This document shows, piece by piece, positions 39,831 through 52,000 of a stretch of 64,000 nt of DNA. The DNA comes from Caprimulgus europaeus (Eukaryota; Chordata; Aves; Caprimulgiformes; Caprimulgidae). Position 1 is the stretch's first letter. Each line of letters starts with the position of its first letter. A program made the position numbers and the translations under genes. A model generated the notes under the pieces. The model had not been told where the DNA came from. It saw nothing but the letters and a program-made list of their open reading frames with translations, and searched no databases. The DNA lies in NCBI GenBank assembly GCA_907165065.1, contig OU015528.1:39671515-39735514 (forward strand). Reading direction: 5' to 3'.

Positions 39831-41640
39831 CTGTTCATAAATATTTATAGCATTTGATATATGCATATTGATAAGTGTGTGAATGGACAGTACAATCCTT
39901 GATCTTCTATTGATATTCAGGTTTCTTCAAGGGTTACTTGCAAGCAGCAGCATTCTAATCAATTTGCCAAATACAATCTAAGACATGTCATACCCACTGT
40001 GCTAATGGGAAAGTTGACAGCAAAAAGGGAAGATAAATGAAGTGACTCAAACCATGTACATAGCAGAGGCAGACACAAGGTGATTAGCCTAAATGGAGCC
40101 AGAAGAGCTGAGGAACACAGTTTAAATGCACCTGGTCTGTCGTGAAAAACTAAATCCTACCTCTCACACTCATTTTTAATAAGCACAACACTATATAATA
40201 ATAAGCATAAATCAAAATTGCATCTACACCTAATGTGATACAAAATTGTGTGAGCACCATGCAATCTGGCCAGGACATGTATTGCTTTGGGCTAGGGGAG
40301 TTAGCAGCTCATGTTGGCCCTAGATCAGGCATCTTTGCAGAGACTGTTAAAATACACCATCAATGGTAATTGAAGTGGACAAGCGGATCGATCACAAAGA
40401 GTGTGATTACAGAGAGTGTAGAAGGGAACACATGCAGAGGAGAACTCCTAGGCCAGTGAAAGGTTTCATTACAAAACAAGAAAAAAATGAGGCTTTTCCA
40501 ACTCATTCCCCTTGCTACAGCCATCCTAAAAACACAATTCAAAAGCTTGCACAGTGAATGGTGATGTTACCATCATTTATTATACTTCAGCAACACTTAA
40601 TAAAGGTTGAGATCAACTGCAATTACAGTTGAAACAAAATAAACTGCCATCTTTCCACCAATTTTCTTAGCACAAATAGCTGACTCCAGAGTGCATCATT
40701 CCTGAAAGCTCAAATCTTTCAATATGTAAAACCATCACACAAAACCATCATTATAAATTAACATTTAATGAAGAAATCTTGATGATACAGATTCACTTTG
40801 ATGAAGTAAAACTAATTTATTTGTGATATACCCTGCCTGAACAGTAGCAGAATTTGGAGAAACATATGAATCTTATGAGACTGGTGTCATGGGAAGTTTT
40901 CTTAAAACAGATTTTGGAATTATCGAATAGGGAGGTGGCCAGACCAGTATGGATTTAGTACAGACTATCTTCCGTATAATAGTGTTGAAGAGTGTTCAAG
41001 CTATTGGAGTTGCTGTTGGTATAAAAACAAATGACTGAATAAAGTTTCAAAGCAGTACAGTTACCAGTGACAACAGCTACATTGGCATTTATTGTTTCCT
41101 GTTGTTAAAAGCAAAGATACATATTCCTTACATTAGGTCTCTACTTGGACCTAAAATACAGGCTTAGACAATAAAATTAGTCCTTTATTAGCATACTTCG
41201 CATGCCATGACTCCTACTATCAACTACACAGTGGACTACTATTATCACCTGCTAGCAGACACAGGTTAGCATCTAATGCTTTCTTCTATCTCTGCTGACA
41301 TTTAGGAAAGAGGGACTTTCTGGGTCATCACTCAAAAAGGAACAAAGTTGTCCCTTACACTGTTGATTACACATTCCTGAACAGGCAGAGTATGTTTCGT
41401 TGCAGAGCAGAAACTGGAAATATATTTCCATGCACTCTCCTTTACAACTATTAATTCATGCTGAATTCCTCAAAGTAAGTTTTACACATTTTCTGCTATG
41501 CCTGGTTGGCATGTAGAATACTCAAGTTCAAAACAATGGCGATACACTAAACAGTGAGAAATGAATAATATAAATTTTTTAATTAATTTCAGTAAACTAT
41601 TTAAAAATTATCAGCAGTCTTACATAAACTATTTACATAC
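39831..41640. other. TSPAN19 intron, nothing recognised
   Basis: No further exon or well-preserved mobile element was recognised. Short frames on both strands near 40.36-40.56 kb show no family resemblance. Confidence 0.5.
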
Positions 41641-41715
41641 CTCTTCTTTCTTCATGAATATCAGCACTGATATTGTCATTTGGGTAAAAAACACCAAGAT
41701 CTGAAAACTCATATA
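41641..41715 (-). pseudogene. TSPAN19: TSPAN19 exon d: helix 3
   Basis: Exactly 75 bases, a size conserved for the third-helix exon in many tetraspanins. Acceptor TTTTTTTAG, donor GAG|GTATGT, phase 0 to 0. It encodes YMSFQILVFFTQMTISVLIF followed by MKKEE; the human exon ends with KKEE in the same place. No lesion in this exon. Confidence 0.85.
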
Positions 41716-42997
41716 CTAAAAAAAAAATCCAAATTATGTATAAACATAATATTGAACAAGTGAGTAATGCAATAAAAAATTCCAGAAGCTCATGTATAAT
41801 CCTTCATGACTATTGTTTAGACTGATTCCAACAAAAATATTTTTTCCTGGAAACCCTCAGAAGTGACATCATAGTCTAAGAGGCTTCAGGCAAAACAACT
41901 CACTGTTTTGGGTTTAAAGAAAAAGCCATAACTTTCTTGGAAGAACAAAATCTGTTGTTAAGCAGCTGTGCTTTACTTAAGAAAACTCTTACTTCATTAT
42001 TTCCTATTTGAATTATCATGGTACCTAATTCTCATGCCTAGTCAAGGACTCCTTTGAGCTGTAAGATGCACAAACAAAACAAAAAGATAATTGATTTTGT
42101 TCATTTTCAGTGAGACCAAATTTTCACCCACAGTATCTAGATCCTGTGACAATAGATACTTCCATGGAAGTTGGAAATGAGACACTTCTATCTCTTTCAT
42201 CATCTAATAAATGGTGAGGCAAACACTATATGCCTAGGGCAGTAGCAGGAAGGAAGAAGGAACGGGATTCCTGGTTATAGCACCTGAGAGTCCTCTCGCT
42301 ACTGTGTCAATTGATATTGGTAGTGCTTAACAAATGAATCAGTAGAAGAGTTCTCTGCTTCAGCATTCACATAGCCTAAAACAGATTGCACAAAAAGGGT
42401 TACAATAAACAAAAGACAAAGGGAAAAATGTATCAAAGTGATCATAAGAAGGTATAGTTACAGTCTAATTTTTCAGAAATCAAAGTGTTCTTCCCTTAAA
42501 AAGCAAGAATTGTATATAAATATGGAGTATCCAGGTAGGTCTGCATAGGTAACAGGTTTTTAATCTTACTCTCTGATTCAATATTGTAGCCATACTGTAA
42601 CTACCCATATTTTCACTCTGCAATATTTTGGGGTAGGCTTTTGTTTATTTCTTCAACACTTACTAAGCACTTAAGCATGCACTGAGAGATAGTTACTCTG
42701 CATAATTTCAATAATAATTTAATTTTAAAAACTCTGCGTTAATAAATATAGTGGCTAAAAACTTTGCTGCATCAAACTGCAAGTGTTTTGTCATTGAACA
42801 CATTCATGCAGTGATATGGAAGATCTTCAGTTTTGTTCAGATTTAATTTGAGCCAAGACTTTATCTAAAAATATCTTTCTATCAGCAGATTTGCTAAGCA
42901 CTGTATGTGGAAATCACAAAAAGACAGGATCACACTTTTCATGCTCACAGAACTCCCTTTTGTTTTACGAGGAAGTCGGAGTCTGATTTACACCTAC

Positions 42998-43119
42998 TGT
43001 AACTAGTAGTCATTTGATTTCCATAACACTTCCAAGGAATCCCACAGCTGATGTAAAAGTACTAACAGATCCTGTTCCAAGCAATATACAAGAAATGCAT
43101 GCCATTAACTGGTTCTCAC
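42998..43119 (-). pseudogene. TSPAN19: TSPAN19 exon c: helix 2, with in-frame TGA
   Basis: Acceptor TTTCTTCAG, donor ACA|GTAGGT, 122 bases, phase 1 to 0. The frame gives CENQLMACISCILLGTGS then AVGFLGSVMEIK, followed by TGA at 43012-43010, then Leu-Leu-Val-Thr. Human has EIRWLLIV here, so TGG has become TGA. The stop would end the protein after 76 residues. Confidence 0.85.
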
Positions 43120-44097
43120 CTGAAGAAACTGTAACATAGTGCATTCATACTAACATTTCTTTTTTTTTTGAGACTTCTACTTACAAAATTAATTCCAGAA
43201 AAAGAATTAAATCTTCGCAATGCCATTACTGAAAGGATAGAAATAGTAGAATCATAAAAGGGTATTATTACTATTACTTAAGCTATCTAAAGTCACAAAA
43301 AGATATATTTTCATAAATTCAGAGGATGGTAAGCACATATGAGATGTAAACAGAACACACTCAATTGACCAATGTGAACCACTCACAATGAAATCAGAGA
43401 ACAATCACAAGTTTATAGGTTTTTTTCTGTTTCTCAAAAATTAGTAGCACATGTACAAATCCCGCATGAACATAGATATAGTTCTCATTAAACCCAGACT
43501 CATATTCAATTCTATCCTCCCTCTTTGTGACTGGCCACTTTCCCCTTTCCACTTTAACCATTTTTGCATAGATATGGAAGTTTCAGGGGTTTTATTATTT
43601 CCATCTCAACTGCTTCACCCCAGAACTACTGTATTGGATGGTTCCCATTAAATCAGTTTGGAACTCATGCTCCCTGGCATAGCAAGCCAGACAACTCTTC
43701 AATAGCACAGCTGTTGATATGTGACCCAAAACTTAATTCTCTGTGAAACAATCTGATAGATAATTTGAGAAAAAGGAGTAATTATATGGGGAGACCCAAG
43801 TTCCAACTTGTGTTAATTCCACCCAAATATCCATCTAAAGGATCTATGACCTTGTCAAATGCAGGCCAAATGCAGTCTGGTAAATTACATAAAGACAAGA
43901 TCAACAGAGCTGATTTATATTTCAGTGGTTCATCTATAAGCTGTACACCAAGAGAAATAAATAAATTGTATAAGTTATAATCATATACAAATTGTGGCTA
44001 TATTTATATATATTCTCCCCTATTTTGATAACCATACTGCCTAATGACGCAAAATTCACACAACAGAAAAAAATAACCTACGTGTTTCAATCCAATA

Positions 44098-44111
44098 CTG
44101 CCACCTTGTGG
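44098..44111 (-). promoter_or_regulatory. Candidate CTCF motif
   Basis: The minus strand reads CCACAAGGTGGCAG, a close match to the CTCF core. It lies in the TSPAN19 intron between exons b and c. This is a motif match only. Confidence 0.45.
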
Positions 44112-44190
44112 AAAAAAAGAATCTATCGCTGTTTCTGTTGATTTATCCTACAATCATCTGAAACAAGAAACAAATTCTATTTATACTCAC

Positions 44191-44263
44191 ATAACACACT
44201 GAATAAATTGTTTCTGTCAAATAAAAGCCACAGGCCAAATGTCAAAAGCATAAGACCCAGAGC
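44191..44263 (-). pseudogene. TSPAN19: TSPAN19 exon b: helix 1 end and small loop
   Basis: Acceptor TTTTTTCCCAG, donor TTAT|GTGAGT, 73 bases, phase 0 to 1. It contains TFGLWLLFDRNNLFSVL, very close to the human FGAWLLLDRNNFLTAF stretch. This is the exon that identifies the gene most clearly on its N-terminal side. Confidence 0.88.
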
Positions 44264-44356
44264 CTGGGAAAAAAGGAGGATTATTTTTTTAATTCAAAAT
44301 ATTTTAAAAAAATAATTTGAAGCTGCTAAATAAGAAAAAGAGAACAGATATTTTAC

Positions 44357-44404
44357 CAAGAAAAATCCACTGAAGACATTTAAGTAGCACTTCTGTATTA
44401 GCAT
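44357..44404 (-). pseudogene. TSPAN19: TSPAN19 exon a: start codon and first half of helix 1
   Basis: Sixteen codons, MLIQKCYLNVFSGFFL, correspond to the human N-terminus containing KYFLNLINGAFL. The ATG at 44404-44402 has A at -3 and an in-frame TAA upstream. The donor is TTG|GTAAAA, phase 0. A 5' noncoding exon near the CpG island is expected but was not identified. Confidence 0.75.
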
Positions 44405-47400
44405 TTTATATCTTATTTTCATTCTTCAGTTTTCAGTTTTGAATCACAGCTGAAAATATAATCATATATTCAGTTCAATATGAAACAGATACAACTAATC
44501 CCATAATAATGTGATTTATTTTTTTCAGATAATGTTTTATAAATTTAAACAGTCACCTAAGAAATTGGACAAAAAAATAGTAGCAACAGTAAAAGCATGA
44601 AGATGGTGTCTGGTCTCAATTGCCTCTTACTTTATATTTTACACATGTTTTTCTTTTTTTAGCTTTTCTTTCTTAACTACTAAAGACATTTGGAGGCAGC
44701 ATGTAGGAAGATTTATACTGCAGAGCTGTCATGAGTTACATAGCCTGGCATACATTTATTGTTATATTCTTCAATACACTTAGTTTACTAATTATTAAGG
44801 ATATCAGCTGAAATTAAGAGGGAGAACCATAGTTAAGATATAAGCCCTCCTTTGTCTACATGACCTGATTTAAACTTTTGTTGAAAAGAGCAGATACAGC
44901 CCAATGATTTCAGTGCAATATAGCACACAGTCCTAGCAAAGCCATGAGTGCTGTCAAACAGTACTACCAACTGTATTGTGCTAAACCCCAGAGTATGCTT
45001 TACAATTTTGAAGTGAATCTCCCAGTCACTTCCACTTATTTTTTCCTCTTGTTTTTGTTGCAGAATGTAACAGGATGTAAAAAGTTGAATTCCTTTCAAA
45101 TGAAACTAAATCAAGAAATGCACTTCATCTGTCATCAACAGCAAGTGGGTGCTTGCTAAATGGAAGGGCAGAGACCCTGCCCATAGCAACTACCCCTGAA
45201 ATACATGTAAAGTGTGCATTTGAACCTGAGTACCAACTGTACCATCCTTGCAAATGCTTGCAAATGTAAAAGCAGGACCACAGTGAAGTCACATGGGCAT
45301 TCACAACCGGAGTGCAATTTAGCATATTTCAGTGGGAAAGACTCCTAGTGCTATAAACTGTCCGATGCAGAACTTCTTTTTTTTTTTTTTTTCTATCATT
45401 ACTGTTATTATCATTATTGGATACCATCTCTCCTGGGCCTATCCAGATTTTTGCACAGAGGGTGAAACTCTTACATTTGTCCCTCCACCTCATATTCTCT
45501 TTCACCTGTCTTGCCTTTTCTGTAAACATACTATGGCATTTCGGTCTGCCTGGTTTTGTAGTACAGGCTGAGAGGAGTCCAAAAGCAGCAACGTTAGAAG
45601 AAGGTTTCTGCAATGGCAGTCATCTGCAGTTGTCCTACACTTCTCGTGTAAAGCCGGCAGGCACACAAACATGCACAGATGGATGAACATAACCAGTGTA
45701 GGCATACTCTTCAGGAAGTCTTTTCTAATGCAAAGGGATTTGTTTGAAATGAATTGTCCTTGTCTTCTGTCTGAATTACTACAGATCCATTACAATAAGA
45801 AGTTATTTCTTTTTGTATAACAGAAAAAAAAAATTACAAAGATGAAGCTTCTGCGGTCAAAAAGTATCTTGTGTTAACAACTTATTTTACATACAAAACA
45901 TATGTTACATATGCATCAAATTTGTTGATTAGAAGAAAAGATTCAGCAAACACAAGCTTTGCCTGCCTTGTCAAGATTCTCGTTGACTGTTTTATAAAGC
46001 TTTAGTTGCTGAATTGCAGAATGAAGAAATAAGCTTCTCAGACTAGCTCTGCAGTGGGTTTGGGTCAATAACACACCATGTAAACTTATGGACTGTATTA
46101 GATAACTGGCTTTGCACTTTCTCTGAAGAAGATCCACTACTTCTAAGAGTAATTAAACATGATCAGAATTTTCAAAACCAGAATGTATTAAAATGTTGGT
46201 ATGATGCATGTTAAAAAACCTGAATGGCTACATATTTCACTTGAAAACTGGCATCTGCAAGAGTTCTGTTGTAATAACTGTGGTTTCAGTGCTCCATTTT
46301 GAGCTATTTTAATAATAATCATTATTACTCAGTTTATGTTAAATTATTTATCTGAAAAATAGAAATAATATCTTTACAAAATTATGTATATTTCACATGA
46401 CATTGTTACTTCACAAGAAAATCCTTACCAGTTCTGAATATTTCCATCCTACCTTAAAGAGCACAGTGATACGTTTCTTTCTGAAGTCTGACTTAAACAT
46501 ATCCTTACAAGGAAGAAGTATTTGTCTGTTGATCGGCCCTGAATTCCTGGTTGCAGGCGACAGGCCTACAGAAACAGTTTTTATTGGTAACATTGTTTGC
46601 TAAATGCATGACATAGTGCCCATGGTCTTCGGTCACCACAATTACAGCGTAACTTGCATTACAAAACAAGTATCAAGTGCACATTCAACTCAGCACTTGG
46701 AAGATTTGACCACATTGAAAAGTTCACTGGTTGCATGATTCTGTAAAGTATGAGACATGGCAAGGTGAATTTCAAATGGGTGAGGTTCACATATCTGAAG
46801 ATTTAAGTGTCTTGCTCATCCATAACACTGGTGAGAAAAGAAACAGTTGCCCTTGAATCCAGTACTGTGCAACTAACATCTGTAAGTCTTTCAGAAAGAG
46901 ACTCGGTTTATGGCAGATGGGAAAACCCAAACTATCCTTGGCAGATCCTTCATGTTGCTGACAAAAGTGCTTATTTACTATGTAAAACCTGTCTTCACCT
47001 CTCAGTTCTTACTTTTCTGTTATATGTCCTTGCACTTTGATACTCCTAATCAGGCTTTAGGGACAGATGCATTCCCTACAAATACCGTTACACACTAAAA
47101 TGCTATTGCCTGCACCCTCCCTGCCCTGTATCAACGTTTGATAGATTGAATTGAGTGGAGTCTTCAGTTCTCCAACTGGACACTTTCTCCAGCTCTCAAA
47201 TAATTTCTATGTGCCTTTCTCAGATTTTTTTTTCGTGGAAGGATTAGTTTTTGTTCCCTGTCCACGGCACAGGCAGCAGGGTGTGCCAAGCTGCAGGTCC
47301 CCCTGCACCCCTGGGGCCTGTGGCTGGGCCCCTTGGCCAGTGGCCAGCCACCAACGCTCCCAGCCACCAGCGGGCTGCTGGCCTTCCCAAGTCCTGATGG

Positions 47401-47680
47401 GGCCCCAAGGTGTGAATGCAGAAAGGAAGTCTGTTGGGTTTTCATTTTTCATGCCTCTGGAGTTCTAGCAAACAGGAAGCAAAACCACAGCATTTTAAAC
47501 CACCTTCTCTATACTTTGGCTTTGGTCTGCTTTTTTTTGTTTTGTTTTGTTTTTTTGTTTGTTTGTTTGGGGTTTTTTCCAATTGGAATTGCTGATTCCA
47601 ATTTATTCTGAACATTAAATTCCAGTTTATTATTTAAAATGATAAATAAGTAAATATATAAACCACGAAAAAAAGGGCTG
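44405..47680. other. TSPAN19 5' region, no further exon assigned
   Basis: A 5' noncoding exon of TSPAN19 should lie here or in the CpG island, but no exon could be assigned. Poly-T at about 45377-45392 and a T/G-rich tract at 47530-47577 are low complexity. The 47.2-47.4 kb part is locally GC-richer, with overlapping chance frames on both strands. Confidence 0.45.
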
Positions 47681-47820
47681 CAGAGCGCCCTGTCCCACCC
47701 ATGCTGAAGAGAGGGACAGAGCGGCCCGCCAGGGGGCGCCTCCACCCGCCGCACCCGCGCCAGTCTCCAGCTGCACGCGAGTTCGGATCCTCCCGCGCGG
47801 CTTCCGAGCCGCTGTTTCCC

Positions 47821-47834
47821 GTCGCCATGGTGAC
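47821..47834. promoter_or_regulatory. RFX X-box-like element
   Basis: The sequence GTCGCCATGGTGAC fits the RFX site GTNRCC-AT-RGYAAC with a single mismatch, and is itself nearly palindromic. RFX factors bind such X-boxes in promoters of ciliary genes. It lies about 50-100 bases upstream of the inferred LRRIQ1 start. A YY1-like reading of the same CCAT core is possible. Confidence 0.6.
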
Positions 47835-47884
47835 GCTGTCGGTTTAACAGCGCGGGGGCGGGGCTTTCCTCGTACCCGCTGAGG

Positions 47885-47940
47885 GCCTGGCTGCGGGGTG
47901 TGGAGGAGAGCTCAGTCGGTGGCCGGAGGCGGCGAGGAAG
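47885..47940 (+). other. LRRIQ1: Inferred LRRIQ1 5' noncoding exon
   Basis: The donor GGCGAGGAAG|GTGAGG at 47940/47941 is the best + strand splice donor in the island. It would join to the acceptor at 48869/48870 of the first coding exon. No ATG occurs between 47885 and 47940. The start position is a guess; only the donor is supported by sequence. Confidence 0.45.
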
Positions 47941-48036
47941 GTGAGGGCTGCGGCAGGAGCTCAGCTGAACGAGAGGTGAATCGCTACACGGAGCGGATGG
48001 CGGAGACCGGAGGGCCACGGGTGCCCCGGAGCGGGG

Positions 48037-48055
48037 ACTACAGCTCCCAGCATGC
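48037..48055 (+). promoter_or_regulatory. ZNF143/THAP11-type motif
   Basis: ACTACAGCTCCCAGCATGC matches the long ZNF143 (Staf) promoter motif ACTACAnnTCCCAGnATGC at every fixed position. It lies just downstream of the inferred first exon. Confidence 0.75.
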
Positions 48056-48117
48056 AAAGGGGCGGGTCCGCGGGCTTTCCGAGAAAAGGGGATGGGCGGG
48101 CAGCCCCCCGCCGTCCT

Positions 48118-48131
48118 CTGGGAGATGTAGT
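48118..48131 (-). promoter_or_regulatory. Second ZNF143-type motif, opposite orientation
   Basis: The minus strand reads ACTACATCTCCCAG, the core half of the ZNF143 motif, facing the copy at 48037. Its ATGC extension is not conserved. Confidence 0.6.
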
Positions 48132-48869
48132 TTCTCTCAGCGAGAAAATGCTTCGCAGTTTCATGGCTGAGATGCGCTCGGCGTGTCCCATCTCCTGCTC
48201 CAGGAGCTGGCGAGGGACGAGGAGCTGCTCGGTGCCTGTGATGGAGCAGGTCTGGGCTGCCTCCCCTGTCCCCTAATTGGGGCGAGGGTTGTGGAGGGAG
48301 GGGTAGCAAGGGACACCTTTCCCTCCTACGTGGATCCATCTACAGGTTTTGTACTTCTGTGGGTTAGGCCATGTCTCACTGCTTTCTCTGTATCATTACA
48401 ACTTAATCGATTGTGTTTTGGATTCTTAGTCTTTTTTTTTTTTTTTTTTGGTCATTGTTAGTATGTATTGATTGTTTGAAGCTTTTTTAAAAAATTTATT
48501 TACAGCTATTGGAACTGGAGAAAAACCCCTGTGAGGCTTAAGTTGTAGCACTGTTCACAGTGAGTAGAGATACTGATACTCTTGATACCGTCCACAAAGA
48601 GCAGGCAGAGGTTTTTAATATTCAAATTTGGTAACACTTGCAAAATTTAGAGGGGTAGACTGAGGGCGTATTCTCTTACCACAAGCTAATGTTTTTCTTA
48701 ATTTTTTGCTTGTTGGCATGGAGTGACATGTTCAGAACAAACTTCTCATGTTCCTTCTCATGTTTTAGGCCAACTGTTCAATAAATATATCTGAATAAAC
48801 TTATGCTAAATGAGGACTCTCTTTATTTTGATTCATGCAGTGCTGAAAGCTAATATTTTCTTTGTGTAG

Positions 48870-49032
48870 CTTTGAAAGCAGATAAGATACTGTGGAAACC
48901 AGAATGTCAGAAGATTCTAAAGGAATTGAAAAAGAAATAGAAATTGAATTAGGAAGAGTCAGTGTTTCTTCCTTTGAAGTAGATGATCCTGACACAGAGG
49001 TATCAGATGAAGCTTTGAGTGATGGTGAGACG
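48870..49032 (+). CDS. LRRIQ1: LRRIQ1 coding exon 1
   Basis: Acceptor TTTGTGTAG, 34 noncoding bases, then the ATG at 48904. Donor GAGACG|GTAAGT, phase 0. It encodes 43 acidic residues starting MSEDSKGIEKEIEIELGRVS. Confidence 0.92.
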
Positions 49033-52000
49033 GTAAGTACTCAGTGGGCTAAAACTGCTTCTATTTTTTGCTCGAAAGTAGAATGGGAATTAAAAAGCCT
49101 ATCTGATGAATGAACTTTTTCCTGACATACCTAACCTGGGGATTTCTTCTGAAAAGTAGCCTCAGTAGTATTGCTTCATGAAAAATGTAACTTCCATTGG
49201 TGACAAGACAATAAAAGCGATGAGTATCAGCATGCTGTTTGAGAAAATCAGACTCTTAGATAATTATTTACTTCAGAATACTCTGAAGATGGAAGATTTT
49301 ATTAAAGCTAATGAGGTAGGTTAAATCTAGATGAATAAACTAATGAATCTTCATTTAAATCTCAAACATAAGAGGCTGTCTTATGTTTGAAGATTTCCTG
49401 ATATTAATTTTATATAAATTGGTGCTTCAAGTCCTCTTTTTTGGATGACTTCTTGTTTTGGGGAAAGATTGTCCTCTGAAATTCAATCAGTTATTTGGGT
49501 CTGTAGGATATTAGAGTAGATGATAGTGGTCGTATGTGACCATAAATCATGTATTTGGTATGACATAAAGTTAGACAAAGGCATTAATTATTTATGCCCT
49601 CACGTGCTAAATGCCAGCAATATTTACCACAGTTTACAAATCTGAGAGAAGGCAATCCATTTTCACAAATCCTTGCAGTAAAAACCAGTCTTTTTAATAG
49701 AAAGTATCTATGTAGTAGAGAAAGTTGAAACATTTGATTTACATGCATACTTTAAACATCAGTAAATTTAAAATTAGTTTATTTTTTAAGGAATCTGAAC
49801 ATTTTTAAGAAAAAGATTGTATGCATCATAAGTATTAATAAGTATTAGTTTTTGTCTTAATCTTTTCTGTAATTTCTTGGTCCAGCAAAATTATAAAGAA
49901 AATGTTACAATGGACGATAAGTTACTAAAATGTATTCCAATCAAAATTGAATTAGAATGTAATTAAAAATGAGAATTATTAATTGTTCAATAGGTAATAA
50001 GACAATGAGAAGAGTGTAGGAATTGATAACAATTTTGGTAGCAATTGCTACTAAAACTCCATCAGTGCTTTATAGGTGAATTCAAAATGAGTCTTTATTC
50101 TTGTGCATCAAGTATTTACCTCTTGTTGTGGCTGTGAGATGAAAATGCAAAATTTATGTCAAACTTTGTGTTTTTCTAGATTTCAGATGACTTGTCAGAA
50201 TCAGTTCTGTCCTATTTAAACTTTATAAAGAGCAGCAATCAAGATGCTGAAAAGCTTATAGGGCAAGACTTAGAAGATGAAGAAACTACAAGTAAGTAGG
50301 GGTCACACTTAAAATATTTATGCACCTTGTATTTATAGTGGGAGTTAGACTAACAAGCATCAGTAGAACAATGCAAACTTAAAAGTAGAGCAAGCAGTGA
50401 AACCTATTGCATCAGCTTCTGAATGCACACTGAAAATCTCTAGTAATAAAACAAAGCAATGCTGTCTTCTCAGTATGAATTTATTTTTTCTAAAAATTTC
50501 ATTTGCTTCTAAACCATAGGTCAAGGCAAGTTGCAGGATCATTCTCTGAAACAGGACCTGGGCCAGACTCTTCATGAGAATCTAAAGTGAAATCAAGTTA
50601 AGAGTTCAGATACAATGGAACCCATAGGCTATGTTTAAAATCTGTCTTTAGAGATATCCAAGCTTGCATTAAATGAAATGACCTTGTAATTGGAAACAAC
50701 ATTGCTGTGTCAGCTGTGTGACTGAAGCCAAGCTTATAGTTTGTATGCCAGAAGCTGGCATTGTCTGTTCCATTCTAGTTTTTCACATCATCTTGGGTTT
50801 CACACTCATTTAGTGTAGTGGTCTTTGTAAAAAAGAAATTCAATATTGTCGATACACTTTGATATTTGAGGAAGGTTTCTTCTTATACTTTTTTTGTAAT
50901 GGACACTGACTCTTTTTCATTGGTTTTGTAGTTCTTGGTCAGGTTTTGACCTACCTGATACAAATTCTGTATTTTCTACACAGAAATTGTTCTTCTATGT
51001 TCTATGTCGTGGAATTTTCTTTCATATTTGCTGTCACTGGATTGTTATAATATCATTTGTGTGTTCCTCTTACACATCTTTGCTGCTTATAATGTAGACA
51101 AATGACTCCCATATATATTTGAGTAAAATTGGAGGGAGGATTTAAGAATTTTAAATGACAAAAATGCTTTATTTTAGTTTGAAGAAATAAAGTAGCTAAG
51201 CAGTATAGAGCAGAACTGAGTACTGGTAAGGGATTTTCTCTCTTTGTACTAAATTATATATATATTTCTTCTTTAGGTAACATTTATGGAGTCGTTTCTT
51301 GCCATGCTTCAGATTACTTGGCAGAATTAGCTTCTGAATATAATGAAGATCCAGAACAATTCAAAAAAAGGGTATTCTCTATTTAAATAATATTTATAGT
51401 GAACAAAACTCTATTAAGTAGTCTCAATAATTTGCACTTGCTTTGTTGGCCTCCTAAGGAGACCTATAGATCTGTTCAGTTTTGTTTCTGTCAGACTATC
51501 CATAAGGTATTAAGATGAGTTTGTATATGGCATTCTTTAGAACTGTGGCATCAGTTGTAATACACCATGTCTATAAGTTTTAAAATTTGGAATAAATTCT
51601 CTGTATCAGTACTTGAGATGCTCAGCACAAAAATCAACAAAATTAGAAAAAAACATAATAATCCTTTATTAATTATTTGCAGAATATTATCTCAATAGTG
51701 TGATAACATTGAAATTTCTCTAATCTTATTTTTTTGTGATGATCAGGAGGATGTAGTACTATTAATCTTGCTCCTAATAGATTCCATTACTTTATAGGAA
51801 ATGTAAACATAATAATGTCTGTAACTTTCAAAGACAAAACGAGTTATTAACCTGGGTTCTTTTATATTTTCATAGGATTTGACTGAATAACTTACAGAAG
51901 TTCTTAGAAAAACATAAACCTGTGTTTAATTTAATGACTTTTAATTTGTTGCCTGGCTTTTATTAGTGAGCACTTTTGCAAACATGAGTTTTTGTTCTCA

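Larger units (their letters stand above)
47680..48330. promoter_or_regulatory. CpG-rich, probably bidirectional promoter of LRRIQ1 and TSPAN19
   Basis: An abrupt GC- and CpG-rich block stands in AT-rich surroundings. It includes GC boxes (GGGGGCGGGGC at 47854-47864 and GGGGCGGG near 48059), a near-perfect X-box (47821-47834), a YY1-like ATGGCGG (47997-48003) and two ZNF143-type motifs. LRRIQ1 starts to its right on +, TSPAN19 to its left on -. The shared use is inferred from the head-to-head arrangement. The long open frames across it, up to 276 codons on the minus strand, follow from its high GC content and are not taken as genes. Confidence 0.75.

Noticed and set aside
42299..42375. Minus-strand exon-like stretch: acceptor TGTTTTAG, frame YVNAEAENSSTDSFVKHYQ and a stop
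   Set aside because: It looks like a terminal exon but lies between TSPAN19 exons c and d, which join in phase without it. It resembles no part of a tetraspanin.
43182..43225. Minus-strand 44-base mini-exon with good splice sites between TSPAN19 exons b and c
   Set aside because: Its phase seemed to fit after exon b, but exon c at 43119 gives a direct alignment with the human protein and uses the same phase. The mini-exon adds residues with no counterpart.
47509..48339. 276-codon open frame on the minus strand across the CpG island
   Set aside because: Its composition (Pro, Arg, Ser, Gly) is that of random GC-rich DNA. It spans the promoter elements and the T/G low-complexity tract, and it resembles no family. 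Overlapping frames in the same block are equally open.
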